The translations under genes were made by a program, and so were the position numbers. The notes under the pieces are model-generated. The model had not been told where the DNA came from. It searched no databases and was given only the letters and a program-made list of their open reading frames with translations. Shown in pieces: positions 17,150 to 27,974 of a stretch of DNA of 48,097 nt. The DNA is from Oleiphilaceae bacterium (lineage in GTDB: Bacteria; Pseudomonadota; Gammaproteobacteria; Pseudomonadales; Oleiphilaceae), in contig JAGXLV010000016.1 of NCBI GenBank assembly GCA_018334495.1, positions 1 to 48,097 on the forward strand, in the 5' to 3' direction. Position 1 is the stretch's first letter. Each line of letters begins with the position of its first letter.

Positions 17150-18630
17150 ACGTCGCATCTCTGAGCACATTGCTTCGTGGCATCGTTGCTGTGCCCTCGG
17201 TGTTCGATGTGACTCTTCACGGCATCACGACTGACAGCCGGGATGTGGCGCCCGGCGACGCTTTCATTGCCTTGTCGGGCTCAAGGACGCCGGCCGGGTA
17301 CTATCTGAATGCCGCAATCCGGGCCGGAGCGACGGTTGTTATTCTGGAGTCCGAGCGCAGCGGTCAATGTGAAGAACATCAGGGCGCGTTGATTGTTTCG
17401 GTTGAGGGCCTCAAATCACATATCGGAACAATCGCAGCGCGGTTCTTCGACCACCCCTCTCAGCAATTCCCTATCGTGGGGGTTACCGGCACCAACGGTA
17501 AAACATCCGTGAGTCATTACATCGCCCAGATGCTTAATGAAACAGGTACGCCTTGTGGGGTGTTGGGGACGCTGGGCTATGGGATGCCAGGTCGGCTGCG
17601 GCCGGCCAGCCATACGACGCCGGATGTGGTCCGGATAAATCAAAACCTCGCTCAGATCGGCAAGCAGGGCGCGCGCGCCGCCGTGATGGAGGTGTCTTCC
17701 CACGCGCTCGCACAGGGCAGAGTCGATGGTCTTGTATTCGCGGGTGCGGTTTTTACCAACCTGAGCCGTGATCACCTGGATTATCACGGGTCTATGGAAG
17801 CCTACGGGGCCGCTAAAGCCAAACTGTTTCAGGTCGAGGGCCTGCGCTTCGCTGTCTTGAACCTGGATGATGCCTTCGGTCTTGAGCTGTATGAAGCCTT
17901 GAGTGAGCGCTGCAATCGGGTTGGTTACAGTTTGCATGCCACCGAGTCCGACCTCCGGTTGGTTGGGTTAACAACGAAAGAGGATGGCTTTACCGCCTCG
18001 GTCGATGGCCTCTGGGGTGCTTTTACTCTGTCAGCCCCGTTACTGGGAACCTTTAATGTCAGCAACCTGCTTGCGGCGACGGCGGCGGTGCTGAGCCTCG
18101 GCGTGCCGGTTGAGCGGGTTATCCGGTCCGCCAGTCGGCTGTCACCACCACCGGGTCGTCTGGAGTCTTATCGGGGCGCCGACGGCGTTCAAGTCGTGGT
18201 GGACTACGCCCATACGCCAGATGCACTGCGCAATGCGCTGGCTGCTCTGCGCCCCCACACCAGGGGCGAACTGGTTTGTGTTTTTGGTTGCGGCGGTGAC
18301 CGGGATGCGGGGAAGCGTCCGGAAATGGCCAGGGAGGCGGAGTCGGCCGCGGATCAGGTTATCGTTACCGATGACAATCCCCGCAGCGAAAGTCCCGATG
18401 CCATAGCGGCGGACATACTGACCGGTTTTGCTCATCCTGATCAGGTTCGGGTTATTCATGACCGTGCCGGGGCCATCCATTCAGCGGTCAGGCAAGCTGG
18501 GGCCGGCGATGTCATTCTGGTGGCCGGAAAAGGTCACGAGACCTGGCAAGAGAGAAACGGCCACAAGTATGCCTTTAGTGACGCCGAGCAGGTCCGCTCG
18601 GCATTGGCGCTGACGGGAGGCGTGGCATGA
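17146..18630 (+). CDS. murE: UDP-MurNAc-tripeptide synthetase MurE, meso-diaminopimelate-adding
   Basis: MurE adds the third residue to the peptidoglycan stem peptide in the cytoplasm. The 494-residue Mur ligase shows the ATP loop GVTGTNGKTS (112-121), the lysine expected to be carbamylated around 224-226 (AAKAKLF), and DYAHTPDAL in the C-terminal domain. The DNPR motif at 410-413 marks the meso-diaminopimelate-specific form rather than the lysine-adding one. ATGA overlaps link it to ftsI and to murF. Confidence 0.97.
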   Translation: MNVASLSTLLRGIVAVPSVFDVTLHGITTDSRDVAPGDAFIALSGSRTPAGYYLNAAIRAGATVVILESERSGQCEEHQGALIVSVEGLKSHIGTIAARFFDHPSQQFPIVGVTGTNGKTSVSHYIAQMLNETGTPCGVLGTLGYGMPGRLRPASHTTPDVVRINQNLAQIGKQGARAAVMEVSSHALAQGRVDGLVFAGAVFTNLSRDHLDYHGSMEAYGAAKAKLFQVEGLRFAVLNLDDAFGLELYEALSERCNRVGYSLHATESDLRLVGLTTKEDGFTASVDGLWGAFTLSAPLLGTFNVSNLLAATAAVLSLGVPVERVIRSASRLSPPPGRLESYRGADGVQVVVDYAHTPDALRNALAALRPHTRGELVCVFGCGGDRDAGKRPEMAREAESAADQVIVTDDNPRSESPDAIAADILTGFAHPDQVRVIHDRAGAIHSAVRQAGAGDVILVAGKGHETWQERNGHKYAFSDAEQVRSALALTGGVA

Positions 18631-19982
18631 TCCGATCTTTCTCACTGGCAGAAGCCGCAATCTGGCTGGGCCTTCCTCCGCTCAACTCTGACCGGACATT
18701 TTCCGCGGTTTCGACCGACACCCGGTCGCTTAGCCCTGGCGCCCTTTTCGTGGCGGTTCGCGGCGAGAACTTCGATGGCCACCGGTTTATCGAGGCCGCC
18801 GAGGCCGCGGGTGCCGTTGCCGCAGTGGTTGATCACCCGGTTGCCGGCCTTGCAATGCCGCAACTCGTCGTGCCGGATACGGTCGCGGCGCTGGCCAGAC
18901 TGGCGCTGGCCAATCGCCGTGAAAGTACGGCGAAGATCGTCGCAGTTACCGGCAGCAACGGTAAGACAACGGTCAAGGAAATGCTGGCGGCAATGTTGTC
19001 CTGCTCAGGCCCAACGTTGGCCACAATGGGCAATTTGAACAACCACATCGGCGTACCCCAAACGCTATTCAATCTGCGTCCGGAGCATGGTTTCGGTGTG
19101 ATCGAACTGGGAGCCAGCGCTGTGGGTGAAATCGCTCACACCGTCGCGGCCACCGAGCCTGAGGTTGGCATCATCACCAACGCTGGAGACGCCCATCTTG
19201 AAGGCTTTGGCAGTTACGAAAATATCGTTCTGACCAAGGGTGAAATCATTGATGGTGTGGCACCAGGCGGCACGGTCGTTCTGAACGCGGACGATCCGGC
19301 CTGCGAGAGCTGGCGGCTAAGGGCGGGCAACCGCAGGGTTCGCACGGTTAGCCGGCATTCGAATGGTTCTGCCGATTACACTGCCCGCCTGCAACCCACA
19401 GAAACCGGGAGCCAGCACCTGAGTATCCACGGACCGGAGGGTTGGTCTTGCGACGTCATTCTGGGGCTTGCAGGCCAGCACAATATTACCAACGCACTGC
19501 TCGCGATTGCCGCGGTTCGCGCTGTCGGGCTTCCCGATTCCGAGATCCGGGCCGGGCTTGCCAAACTGGCCCCGGTCAAGGGCCGGCTGCAGCCGTTTTC
19601 CCTGGGCCCCGCAATCGATTTGATCGATGACAGCTACAACGCCAACCCCAGTTCAATGAAGGTGGCCCTGGAAGTGCTGGCGACGCGTCCCGGCAAGCGC
19701 ATTGCCGTTTTGGGGCGAATGGCGGAACTGGGCCCCGGCTCGCACCTCAAGCACAAAGAGATCGGCGTCTTTGCTCAGCAGTTGGGCATAGATCTGCTGA
19801 TCGCTGTGGGCCCGGGGTGTGAAGGCTACGCCGAAGGGTTCGGCGACGGCGCGGTCATCTGTAAAGACCACGGCGATGCCGTGGCGCAACTATTAAATCA
19901 GCTTGAGGCACCGGTTACGGTGCTTATCAAGGGTTCTCGCAGTTCTGCCATGGATCGCGTGGCAGATGGAGTAAAAGGATAA
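18627..19982 (+). CDS. murF: UDP-MurNAc-pentapeptide synthetase MurF
   Basis: MurF ligates D-alanyl-D-alanine to the UDP-MurNAc-tripeptide, completing the cytoplasmic pentapeptide precursor. The 451-residue protein has the ATP loop [13 protein letters not shown] (107-119), [10 protein letters not shown] shortly after, and [11 protein letters not shown] in the C-terminal domain, all typical of MurF. It starts inside the murE stop and is followed by a 7-base gap before mraY. Its D-Ala-D-Ala substrate is made by ddlB in the same cluster. Confidence 0.97.
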   Translation: MIRSFSLAEAAIWLGLPPLNSDRTFSAVSTDTRSLSPGALFVAVRGENFDGHRFIEAAEAAGAVAAVVDHPVAGLAMPQLVVPDTVAALARLALANRRESTAKIVAVTGSNGKTTVKEMLAAMLSCSGPTLATMGNLNNHIGVPQTLFNLRPEHGFGVIELGASAVGEIAHTVAATEPEVGIITNAGDAHLEGFGSYENIVLTKGEIIDGVAPGGTVVLNADDPACESWRLRAGNRRVRTVSRHSNGSADYTARLQPTETGSQHLSIHGPEGWSCDVILGLAGQHNITNALLAIAAVRAVGLPDSEIRAGLAKLAPVKGRLQPFSLGPAIDLIDDSYNANPSSMKVALEVLATRPGKRIAVLGRMAELGPGSHLKHKEIGVFAQQLGIDLLIAVGPGCEGYAEGFGDGAVICKDHGDAVAQLLNQLEAPVTVLIKGSRSSAMDRVADGVKG

Positions 19983-19989
19983 AAACCAA

Positions 19990-21075
19990 ATGCTGCTCTG
20001 GTTAACCGGCATTCTTGCCGAGTATTTCTCGGCGCTAACAGTGTTTCAGTACCTGACCCTTCGAGGTATTTTCGGGGTGCTGACCGCTTTGCTCATTTCG
20101 CTGATGATCGGCCCGGTGATGATCCGCAAACTGGGCCAGTACCAGATCGGCCAGTCGGTGCGTGACGACGGGCCCCAGACCCATCTGAGCAAAGCGGGTA
20201 CCCCCACGATGGGAGGCGCGCTGATTCTGGTGGCCATAGCGGTGAGCACACTTTTGTGGGCGGATCTTGCGAACCGTTATGTCTGGGTAACGCTGTTGGT
20301 TACCTTGGCCTTTGGCGCCATTGGCTGGGTTGACGACTACCGCAAAGTCGTGGAGCGCAACCCTCGGGGTCTGCCCGGAAGATGGAAGTACTTCTGGCAG
20401 TCCGTTATCGGCGCAGCGGCGGCGGTGGCGCTGTTTTATACGTCATCGCTGCCACAGGAAGTGTCGTTATTCGTGCCCTTCTTCAAGGAAGTGTCGCTCA
20501 CACTCGGCCCGGTGCTGTTTATCCTGCTGAGTTATTTCGTGATCGTGGGCAGCAGTAATGCGGTCAATCTGACCGATGGCCTGGACGGTTTGGCGATCAT
20601 GCCAACCGTCATGGTGGCCGGAGCGCTGGGGCTGTTTGCCTATCTGTCAGGGCACGCAGAGTTTTCCAGTTATCTGCTGATCCCGCAGTTGCCGGGGACC
20701 GGGGAGTTGATCGTTTTCTGTGGCTCGGTGGTCGGGGCCGGCCTTGGCTTCCTTTGGTTCAATACTTATCCGGCCCAGGTTTTTATGGGCGACGTGGGCG
20801 CTCTGGCGCTTGGCGCCGCTTTAGGTGTGGTGGCGGTGATTGTGCGCCAGGAAATCGTCCTGTTCATTATGGGCGGCATCTTTGTCATGGAGACGGTGTC
20901 GGTCATTCTCCAGGTTGCATCATTCAAGCTGACTGGCCGGCGCATTTTTCGAATGGCGCCTCTGCACCATCATTTTGAGCTGAAAGGCTGGCCAGAACCG
21001 CGGGTCATCGTGCGCTTCTGGGTCATTACCGTTGTGCTGGTCCTGGTGGGTCTGGCTTCACTGAAACTTCGTTAG
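19990..21075 (+). CDS. mraY: Phospho-MurNAc-pentapeptide translocase MraY
   Basis: MraY transfers phospho-MurNAc-pentapeptide to undecaprenyl phosphate, making lipid I. The 361-residue product is a polytopic protein with about ten membrane helices. Conserved cytoplasmic elements are GTPTMGG (70-76), VDDYRKV with Asp115 and Asp116, [10 protein letters not shown] (193-202), MGDVG with Asp268 for magnesium, and the triple histidine LHHHFE (His326-328). AAGGAT lies 11 bases before the ATG. Confidence 0.98.
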   Translation: MLLWLTGILAEYFSALTVFQYLTLRGIFGVLTALLISLMIGPVMIRKLGQYQIGQSVRDDGPQTHLSKAGTPTMGGALILVAIAVSTLLWADLANRYVWVTLLVTLAFGAIGWVDDYRKVVERNPRGLPGRWKYFWQSVIGAAAAVALFYTSSLPQEVSLFVPFFKEVSLTLGPVLFILLSYFVIVGSSNAVNLTDGLDGLAIMPTVMVAGALGLFAYLSGHAEFSSYLLIPQLPGTGELIVFCGSVVGAGLGFLWFNTYPAQVFMGDVGALALGAALGVVAVIVRQEIVLFIMGGIFVMETVSVILQVASFKLTGRRIFRMAPLHHHFELKGWPEPRVIVRFWVITVVLVLVGLASLKLR

Positions 21076-21092
21076 ATAATCGTGGAATCGTT

Positions 21093-22436
21093 ATGAGTGT
21101 CATAGTGTCGGATCGTCGCACATTGGTAGTGGGGCTCGGTAAAACCGGGCTCTCCTGCGTGCGTTACCTGTGCAAACAGGGGCGGGACGTTGCTGTGGCC
21201 GATAACCGCATGAATCCGCCCGGCCTCGATGAGCTCAAACATTCATGGCCTGACGTGCCCCTGCATCTGGGGGATTTTGATGCGGATTTGTTTATCGGTT
21301 TCAATGAGTTAATCGTAAGTCCGGGGCTCGACATCAATGAGCCCGTTTTTCAGGCTGCGGCCGAACGCGGTGTCCGGATCTCCGGGGATATCGACCTGTT
21401 CAGTCTTGCGGCCAAGGCGCCCATCGTTGCCATCACCGGCTCCAATGGCAAAACCACCGTGACCAGCCTGGTGGGCGACATGGCAAAAGCCGCCGGCAAG
21501 CGTGTGGCCGTCGGCGGCAATATCGGCACACCGGCACTGGATTTGCTGGCGGATGATGTTGAGCTTTACGTGCTGGAATTGTCCAGCTTCCAGCTCGAAA
21601 CCACGGAGGAGCTGGGTGCAGAGGCGGCGACGATTCTTAATGTCAGTGACGATCATATGGATCGTTATCCCTCGAAAATGGCTTATTTTCAGGCCAAACA
21701 ACGAATCTTCAATGGCGGCAAACAGGCCATTGTGAACCTGGATGACCCTCTCAGTACGCCGATGATTCGGGATAATCTGCGTTTTCTGTGCTTTGGCTGG
21801 CATCGGATCAACCCCGAAACCTTCAGTACACGGGAAGATGAGGACGGTACCTGGATCACTTTCGGCTTTGACAATCTTGTCCGTGTCGAAGACCTGGGAC
21901 TGATGGGCGCTCACAATGTCAGCAACGTCATGGCGGCCCTGACTCTCGGCCACGCCGTTGGCCTCCCCATGAATGCCATGCTGGATGCCACGCGTGCCTT
22001 CCGGGGTTTGCCCCACCGGTGTGAGTATGTGCGCAGGCTGGCGCAGGTGGATTACATCAACGACTCCAAGGGCACCAACGTTGGCGCCACGGTTGCCGCC
22101 ATCAAAAGCCTTGCGCCGGCCCAGGGGAAAATCCTCCTGATTGCAGGTGGTGACGGCAAAGGCGCCAATTTCGGCCCGATGGCGCGACCAGTGAGAGAGC
22201 ATTGCCGCAATGTGGTCCTGATCGGTAAAGATGCTGACCGCATGGCTGAGGTTCTCAAGGATCTTTGCCAGGTTCATCGCGCTGCAAGCCTGGATGAGGC
22301 GGTTCGACAGGCCGCTGATCTGGCCCAGCCCGGCGATCGGGTATTGCTGTCCCCGGCCTGTGCCAGCCTGGATATGTTCCACGATTATCAGCACCGGGGT
22401 GCCCGCTTTGTCGAACTGGTGGAGGCGTTACTGTGA
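21093..22436 (+). CDS. murD: UDP-MurNAc-alanine--D-glutamate ligase MurD
   Basis: MurD adds D-glutamate to UDP-MurNAc-L-alanine. The 447-residue protein has an N-terminal Rossmann-like domain (LVVGLGKTGLS, 11-21), the ATP loop [12 protein letters not shown] (114-125) and a C-terminal ligase domain with NDSKGTNVGAT. Length and motif order are standard for the family. It sits between mraY and ftsW; its stop codon overlaps the ftsW start. Confidence 0.97.
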   Translation: MSVIVSDRRTLVVGLGKTGLSCVRYLCKQGRDVAVADNRMNPPGLDELKHSWPDVPLHLGDFDADLFIGFNELIVSPGLDINEPVFQAAAERGVRISGDIDLFSLAAKAPIVAITGSNGKTTVTSLVGDMAKAAGKRVAVGGNIGTPALDLLADDVELYVLELSSFQLETTEELGAEAATILNVSDDHMDRYPSKMAYFQAKQRIFNGGKQAIVNLDDPLSTPMIRDNLRFLCFGWHRINPETFSTREDEDGTWITFGFDNLVRVEDLGLMGAHNVSNVMAALTLGHAVGLPMNAMLDATRAFRGLPHRCEYVRRLAQVDYINDSKGTNVGATVAAIKSLAPAQGKILLIAGGDGKGANFGPMARPVREHCRNVVLIGKDADRMAEVLKDLCQVHRAASLDEAVRQAADLAQPGDRVLLSPACASLDMFHDYQHRGARFVELVEALL

Positions 22437-23623
22437 TGCCGAAGCTGCCACTGGATATCTTGACCCCGAACGCTGGCCTGAATCTGTTGCCGGTTCTGTT
22501 GATTACGGCACTGGCATTGCTGGTGACAGGGGTCGTCATGATCGCTTCGGCCTCGATGGATATAGCCACAGAACTGACCGGCGACAGCTATTATTTTGCG
22601 GTTCGCCAACTTATGTTCAGCGGCCTTGGATGCGTCCTGGGGCTGGTCGCGGCGAATGTGCCGGTGGCCTGGTGGGAGCGCAGTGGTTGGCTGCTGCTCG
22701 GTGTGGGGCTCTTTGTGCTGGCGCTGGTGCTGACGCCCCTGGGCACCACCGTTAATGGCTCGACCCGCTGGATTTCATTGGGACTTTTCAATGTCCAGGT
22801 TTCCGAGATTGCCAAGTTGTGCCTCATTGCCTATCTGGCTGGTTATGTGGTCCGGCGTCGATATGAACTGGTCAACACCTGGATCGGGTTTTTGAAGCCC
22901 CTGGGCGTGTTGGGCGTGGCCTCGGTTCTCTTGGTTGTTGAACCGGATTTCGGTGCCACCGTGGTGCTGATGACCGCGGCCATGGGCATGATTTTTCTCA
23001 GTGGGGTTCGGCTCAGCCGCTTTATGCCCTTGATCGCCGGCTGTCTGCTCATCGGCACTCTGTTGATCATGATGCAGCCCTACCGGCTCAAGCGCGTGGT
23101 CAGTTATCTCGACCCCTGGAAAGATCAGTTCGATACCGGCTATCAGCTCACCCAGTCACTCATCGCCTTTGGCCGGGGTGACTGGGCGGGCGTGGGCCTG
23201 GGTAATTCGGTCCAGAAGCTGTTTTATCTGCCCGAGGCTCATACCGACTTTATCTTTGCGATTATTGCCGAAGAGTTTGGGCTGATCGGCTCGTTGCTGG
23301 TGCTGAGTCTGTTCACTTTGTTGGTTGTTGCCGGTTTTATCATTGCGCGCCGGGCAGAAAAGGAAGGCAAACCATTTGCCGCCTGTTTTTGCTATGGAAT
23401 TACCCTGCTCATCGGGTTGCAGGCCTGCATCAATATGGCGGTTGCCACCGGCCTTCTGCCGACCAAAGGGCTGACACTGCCATTGATCAGTTACGGCGGC
23501 AGCAGCTTGCTGATGACCTGCATTTCCATCGGTATTCTGGCTCGGGTCGAGATCGAGCGAATGGTCGCCGCCGGGGGTGAACAACCCCAGGGCATTTTCA
23601 GGGGAGGCGCGGCTTATGAGTAG
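22436..23623 (+). CDS. ftsW: Septal peptidoglycan glycosyltransferase FtsW
   Basis: FtsW is the SEDS-family polymerase that builds septal glycan strands from lipid II, working with FtsI. The product has about ten membrane helices and the SEDS landmarks LGTTVNGSTRWI (near 101), VEPDFGAT (near 165), LPEAHTDFIFA (near 264) and ISYGGSSL near the C-terminus. I use the ATG at 22436, which shares a base with the murD stop; a GTG three bases earlier is also possible and stands closer to GGAGG at 22421. Confidence 0.97.
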   Translation: MPKLPLDILTPNAGLNLLPVLLITALALLVTGVVMIASASMDIATELTGDSYYFAVRQLMFSGLGCVLGLVAANVPVAWWERSGWLLLGVGLFVLALVLTPLGTTVNGSTRWISLGLFNVQVSEIAKLCLIAYLAGYVVRRRYELVNTWIGFLKPLGVLGVASVLLVVEPDFGATVVLMTAAMGMIFLSGVRLSRFMPLIAGCLLIGTLLIMMQPYRLKRVVSYLDPWKDQFDTGYQLTQSLIAFGRGDWAGVGLGNSVQKLFYLPEAHTDFIFAIIAEEFGLIGSLLVLSLFTLLVVAGFIIARRAEKEGKPFAACFCYGITLLIGLQACINMAVATGLLPTKGLTLPLISYGGSSLLMTCISIGILARVEIERMVAAGGEQPQGIFRGGAAYE

Positions 23624-24698
23624 CAAACGCTTCCTGATTATGGCGGGTGGCACCGGTGGTCATGTGTTTCCGGCTCTTGCCACGGCCCGACTGCTGGAGT
23701 CGCACGGGCACACTGTTTATTGGCTGGGCTCCGTTGGTGGTATGGAAGCGAAGCTGATCGGTGAGACTGACATTCCCTTGTCATTGATTTCAATTTCGGG
23801 ACTGAGGGGCAAAAGCCCGCTGACGCTTCTGACCGCACCCTTTCGTTTGGTGCGGGGTCTTTGGCAGGCCCTGGCCGTGCTGCGATCCACTCATCCGGAC
23901 TGCGTTCTCGGCATGGGCGGCTTTGTCACCGGTCCGGGCGGTCTCGCCGCCTGGCTGACCCGCAAACCCCTGGTCGTCCATGAACAGAATGCCGTGGCAG
24001 GCCTGACCAACCGTCTTCTGGCCCGGTTCGCCGATACGGTATTGGAGGCGTTTCCGAACAGTTTCGGTGCTGATACGGTCACCCGTTGCACCGGCAACCC
24101 GGTCCGCAGTGATGTGGCTGCGCTGGCACCGCCGGACGAGCGACTCGCCGGGCGCACAGGACCGGCGCGGTTGCTGGTGATTGGCGGGAGCCTGGGTGCG
24201 CTCGCCATCAACCAGTGCCTGCCCGAAGCCTTGGCCAAATTGACCACCGATGTCAGGCCGGAGGTGCGCCATCAGTGTGGTGAGCGTCATCTTCAGATCA
24301 CGCGTGAGACCTATGAGGCCAATAATGTGGAGGCTCAAATCGAGCCTTTTATCAGCGACATGGCCCAAGCCTATGCCTGGGCTGATCTGGTGATTTGCCG
24401 GGCGGGCGCCCTGACCATTGCCGAGCTGTGTGCGGCCGGCCTGGGGGCGATTCTGGTGCCCTTTCCCCATGCTGTGGATGACCACCAGACGCATAACGCA
24501 GCTTATATGGTGCAGGCCAAAGCCGCTGTGCTCATGCCTCAGAACAGGCTGACGGCCGAAGTTCTGGCCGACACTCTCAACACCCTGGTGACTGACCGAG
24601 CCCGGGTTCTCGAAATGGCGCGGGCGGCTCGCACGCTGGCGCGCCCCGATGCGACGGAGCGAGTAGTGAATTATTGTCTGGAGGCCGCTCATGCCTGA
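23616..24698 (+). CDS. murG: UDP-GlcNAc:lipid I N-acetylglucosaminyltransferase MurG
   Basis: MurG adds N-acetylglucosamine to lipid I on the inner face of the membrane, giving lipid II. The ATG at 23616 follows AGGGGAGG at a good distance, overlaps the ftsW stop by 8 bases and gives a 360-residue protein starting [17 protein letters not shown]; the longer frame adds 13 residues inside ftsW and is unlikely. Family motifs are [11 protein letters not shown] (10-20), [13 protein letters not shown], and [11 protein letters not shown] near residue 260, all of the GT28 fold. Confidence 0.97.
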   Translation: MSSKRFLIMAGGTGGHVFPALATARLLESHGHTVYWLGSVGGMEAKLIGETDIPLSLISISGLRGKSPLTLLTAPFRLVRGLWQALAVLRSTHPDCVLGMGGFVTGPGGLAAWLTRKPLVVHEQNAVAGLTNRLLARFADTVLEAFPNSFGADTVTRCTGNPVRSDVAALAPPDERLAGRTGPARLLVIGGSLGALAINQCLPEALAKLTTDVRPEVRHQCGERHLQITRETYEANNVEAQIEPFISDMAQAYAWADLVICRAGALTIAELCAAGLGAILVPFPHAVDDHQTHNAAYMVQAKAAVLMPQNRLTAEVLADTLNTLVTDRARVLEMARAARTLARPDATERVVNYCLEAAHA

Positions 24699-26136
24699 AT
24701 TAACAAATCCCCCCCTGGCATTTGAGGTGCCGGAAATGCGCCGTATTCGCCATATCCATTTCATCGGTATTGGCGGTGCGGGCATGAGTGGTATTGCGGA
24801 GGTTCTCAGTAACCAGGGTTATGAAGTGTCCGGTTCGGACCTGCGCGAGAGCCCGGTCACCGAGCGTCTTCGAGGTCTTGGTATTACGGTTTATATTGGC
24901 CATACCGAACGGAACAGTGAACAGGCCGATGTGGTGGTGGTGTCATCTGCCGTCGCTGAGGACAATCCTGAGGTGGCTGCTGCGCGCCGGCGCCGGGTGC
25001 CGATTGTGCCCCGGGCTGAAATGCTGGCGGAAATCATGCGCTATCGGCATGGCATCGCGGTTGCCGGCACCCATGGCAAAACCACGACCACCAGCCTGAT
25101 TGCTTCCATTCTTGGCGAAGCCGGCCTGGACCCGACCTTTGTCATCGGCGGCAAGCTCAATAGCGCCGGCACCAATGCCCAGTTGGGCGGTTCCCGTTAT
25201 CTGGTTGCCGAAGCCGATGAGAGTGACGCGTCTTTTTTGCACCTGACGCCGGTTATTTCCGTGGTCACCAACATCGAAGCCGACCACATGGATACTTACG
25301 GTGGCGACCTGGGCAAGCTCAAGCAGACATTTTTGGATTTCCTGCACAATTTGCCGTTTTATGGTCTCGCGGTCATGTGCGTCGATGACCGGTTTGTCCA
25401 GGAAATCATGCCCCGTATCTCCCGCGCCATTATCACCTACGGCATTGACAATCCGGAGGCGGATTACCGCGCCGAGGGGATTGTCTCCGCGGGTCTCAAA
25501 ACTCATTTCGTGGTGCGCAGGCCGGGCAATCGTGCCGATCTGGAAGTCGAGCTTCGGATGCCGGGCCGCCATAACGTCCTGAACGCCCTGGCCGCCATTG
25601 CCGTGGCCACCGACGAGGGTGTCGAGGATGCCGCTATCTGCCGCGGTCTGGCAGGCTTTGCCGGCGTGGGCCGTCGCTTTCAGGTTTACGGTGATTATCA
25701 GACGCCCAATGGCAAGGTCACTCTGGTGGATGATTACGGCCACCACCCGACTGAAATTGCCGCGGTTATTCGAGCTGCCCGTGATGCCTGGCCTGGCCGC
25801 CGCCTGGTCATGTTAAGCCAGCCCCATCGTTACAGCCGTACCCGGGATCTTTACGAAGATTTTGTCAAAGTACTGTCGGATGTCGATGCCCTGTTGCTCA
25901 TGGAAGTCTATAGCGCCGGGGAGCCCCATGTGTCCGGCGCCGACAGTCGCGCACTGTGTCGCAGTATCCGTCAGCGTGGAAAGCTTGAGCCGTTTTACGT
26001 AGAGAACAATGACGAAATCGGGCAACTGCTTGCCAATATTCTGCAAGACGGCGACTTACTGATAACCCAGGGGGCCGGAGATATTGGGGGTGTGGCGGCC
26101 CGTCTGGCGGCAGCGGGGGTGATGACCGGTGAATGA
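24691..26136 (+). CDS. murC: UDP-MurNAc--L-alanine ligase MurC
   Basis: MurC adds the first amino acid of the stem peptide. The 481-residue protein has the nucleotide-sugar binding loop GIGGAGMSG (26-34), the ATP loop [10 protein letters not shown] (125-134), the ligand-binding [10 protein letters not shown] and a C-terminal [10 protein letters not shown] block. GGAGG precedes the ATG, which overlaps the murG stop by 8 bases. About 17 residues precede the usual family start, within normal variation. The end overlaps ddlB. Confidence 0.97.
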   Translation: MPELTNPPLAFEVPEMRRIRHIHFIGIGGAGMSGIAEVLSNQGYEVSGSDLRESPVTERLRGLGITVYIGHTERNSEQADVVVVSSAVAEDNPEVAAARRRRVPIVPRAEMLAEIMRYRHGIAVAGTHGKTTTTSLIASILGEAGLDPTFVIGGKLNSAGTNAQLGGSRYLVAEADESDASFLHLTPVISVVTNIEADHMDTYGGDLGKLKQTFLDFLHNLPFYGLAVMCVDDRFVQEIMPRISRAIITYGIDNPEADYRAEGIVSAGLKTHFVVRRPGNRADLEVELRMPGRHNVLNALAAIAVATDEGVEDAAICRGLAGFAGVGRRFQVYGDYQTPNGKVTLVDDYGHHPTEIAAVIRAARDAWPGRRLVMLSQPHRYSRTRDLYEDFVKVLSDVDALLLMEVYSAGEPHVSGADSRALCRSIRQRGKLEPFYVENNDEIGQLLANILQDGDLLITQGAGDIGGVAARLAAAGVMTGE

Positions 26137-27109
26137 AATAAACGCGCAAGGGCATCAGGTCGATGGCTTCCAGGTGGATGTGTCAACCCGCAAGGCGCTT
26201 GGCCGGGTGGCTGTGTTCATGGGTGGCGACTCGGCTGAGCGCGAAGTCTCCCTCAAGAGCGGGCGGGCGATACTGAACGCCTTGTTGGCCGTCGGTATTG
26301 ACGCCTTTGGCCTGGACGCCCGGGGCAACCTGCTCGAGGTTGTGGCTGAATCCGGCTTTGACCGTGTCTTCATCGCTCTTCACGGTCGCGGCGGTGAAGA
26401 CGGCACGCTTCAGGCGATTCTGTCACAGGCCGGTATTCCGTTTACCGGCAGCGAGACTTTGGCGTCAGCCCTGGCCATGGACAAACTTCGCAGCAAGTAC
26501 GTTTTCGCAGGTTGCGGCCTGCCAACGCCTCGCTTCCGCGCCATGGCTTCAGTCGCAGAGGCGGACGCCGTTCTTGCTGAGCTGGCCGTGCCGCTGAGCG
26601 TCAAGCCCTCCCGGGAAGGCTCCAGCATTGGCATCTTCAAGGTCAGGACCCGCGAGGAGCTGGTGGATGCCTATGAGGCGGCCAGTGAGCTTGATCCGCT
26701 GGTGCTGGTGGAGGAGTGGATTGAAGGCCCCGAATATACCGTGAGCGTTTTGCAGGATCGCGCCCTGCCGGCCATCGGGTTGAGCACGGATCACGCTTTT
26801 TACGATTACGACGCGAAATATGTCAGCAACGATACCCGTTACCAGATTCCGTGCGGCCTGTCGCCGGAGCTTGAGCTCAAGCTTCACGAGTTGGCTGTTG
26901 ACTCAATGCGGGTATTGGGATGCCGCTCCTGGGGGCGGGTAGACATCATGCAGGATCAGGATGGAGCCTTCTGGATTCTGGAAGTGAACACCGTGCCCGG
27001 GATGACCGATCACAGCCTGGTGCCCATGTCGGCGAAAGCGGCTGGTATCAGCTTTGAAGAACTGGTCGTTCGCATCCTCAAAGACACGCTGGAGTCTGAT
27101 CATGCTTGA
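26129..27109 (+). CDS. ddlB: D-alanine--D-alanine ligase (Ddl, B type)
   Basis: Ddl joins two D-alanines for MurF to attach. It is an ATP-grasp enzyme; visible motifs are [16 protein letters not shown] (about 30-45), [37 protein letters not shown] and [15 protein letters not shown] with the magnesium-binding Glu and Asn. The 326-residue frame begins with a GTG inside the murC stop and carries about 25 residues before the usual family start, so a later GTG (for example near 26177) may be the true one. No vancomycin-type Ddl features are seen. Confidence 0.96.
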   Translation: MNEINAQGHQVDGFQVDVSTRKALGRVAVFMGGDSAEREVSLKSGRAILNALLAVGIDAFGLDARGNLLEVVAESGFDRVFIALHGRGGEDGTLQAILSQAGIPFTGSETLASALAMDKLRSKYVFAGCGLPTPRFRAMASVAEADAVLAELAVPLSVKPSREGSSIGIFKVRTREELVDAYEAASELDPLVLVEEWIEGPEYTVSVLQDRALPAIGLSTDHAFYDYDAKYVSNDTRYQIPCGLSPELELKLHELAVDSMRVLGCRSWGRVDIMQDQDGAFWILEVNTVPGMTDHSLVPMSAKAAGISFEELVVRILKDTLESDHA

Positions 27110-27941
27110 TCGTCTGTTGCTGCGCAGCCGCCAGACTCCCGCTGAGCAGCCAAAGCGTCGCGGCGCCACATCGGCAGGGCCGGAGAGGGATCCGTTCGCA
27201 CTGTTTAAATCGGTGTTCGCGACCATGCCCTGGCTTCAGCTCGGGCTGGGTGCCGGTGTTCTGGTTGTCGCCGCACTGGTGCCATGGGCGGCCGGCCAAG
27301 TGCTGTTTGCCATGGACCGCCAGATCACCAACATCGAGCTGGACGGGCCGTTGGCGTATGAAAAGCGTGACTCAATCCTGGATCTGGCCAAACCCTGGGT
27401 GGGCCGGAGCTTTTTTGCCACGGATCTGGCAGACATCAAGGCTGACATTGAAGCCCGGCCCTGGGTGAGTTCTGCCGCAATAAAGCGAGTATGGCCCGAT
27501 GCGGTGACGATCGAAATTCGCGAGCAGAAACCCCTGGCATATTGGAACCAGGAACAGCTGATCAGCCGGTCGGGACAGCTTTTTGCGCCCAGTGACCGGG
27601 ACGTCGCCGGACCTCTGCCAAGACTGGCCGGCCCGGATGAGCGGTTAAAGGACGTGGTGACGCAGGCACGATCAATGATCGCCGGGCTGACCGAACAGGG
27701 CCTTGTGCTTTCCGGGTTGCGTCTTGAACAGCGCGGCGCCTGGACCCTGGAGCTTGATAACGGTATCGAAGTGGCTTTGGGGCGCGGCCAGGTGGACGAT
27801 CGTTTCAAGCGCTTTTTGACGGTTTACGGCGGTCAGCTCGTGGATCGGGCGGACCAGGTAATACGAGTTGACGCCCGTTACACCAACGGTGTGGCGGTTG
27901 AGTGGAAGCCGCTGGATATGGCTTCCAGAAACAATACATAG
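27102..27941 (+). CDS. ftsQ: Cell division protein FtsQ
   Basis: FtsQ is a bitopic divisome protein that recruits FtsB and FtsL. From the ATG at 27102, which overlaps the ddlB stop by 8 bases, it has 279 residues: a basic cytoplasmic segment (1-43), one membrane helix (about 44-66), a POTRA domain (ITNIELDGPL from 75, through ARPWVSSAAIKRVWPDAVTI) and a C-terminal beta domain. The longer frame that starts inside ddlB is not supported. Confidence 0.95.
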   Translation: MLDRLLLRSRQTPAEQPKRRGATSAGPERDPFALFKSVFATMPWLQLGLGAGVLVVAALVPWAAGQVLFAMDRQITNIELDGPLAYEKRDSILDLAKPWVGRSFFATDLADIKADIEARPWVSSAAIKRVWPDAVTIEIREQKPLAYWNQEQLISRSGQLFAPSDRDVAGPLPRLAGPDERLKDVVTQARSMIAGLTEQGLVLSGLRLEQRGAWTLELDNGIEVALGRGQVDDRFKRFLTVYGGQLVDRADQVIRVDARYTNGVAVEWKPLDMASRNNT

Positions 27942-27974
27942 ATTCATTTATGAATTCAGGGTTTGGTGAAACGC

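Noticed and set aside
21309..22394. Long minus-strand open frame of 361 codons within murD, with similar ones in prfC, secA (35175-36311) and the Nudix gene (37476-38450)
   Set aside because: Each lies wholly or mostly antisense to a gene with clear family motifs. Such frames arise from the codon bias of GC-rich genes, and their translations show no recognisable domain.
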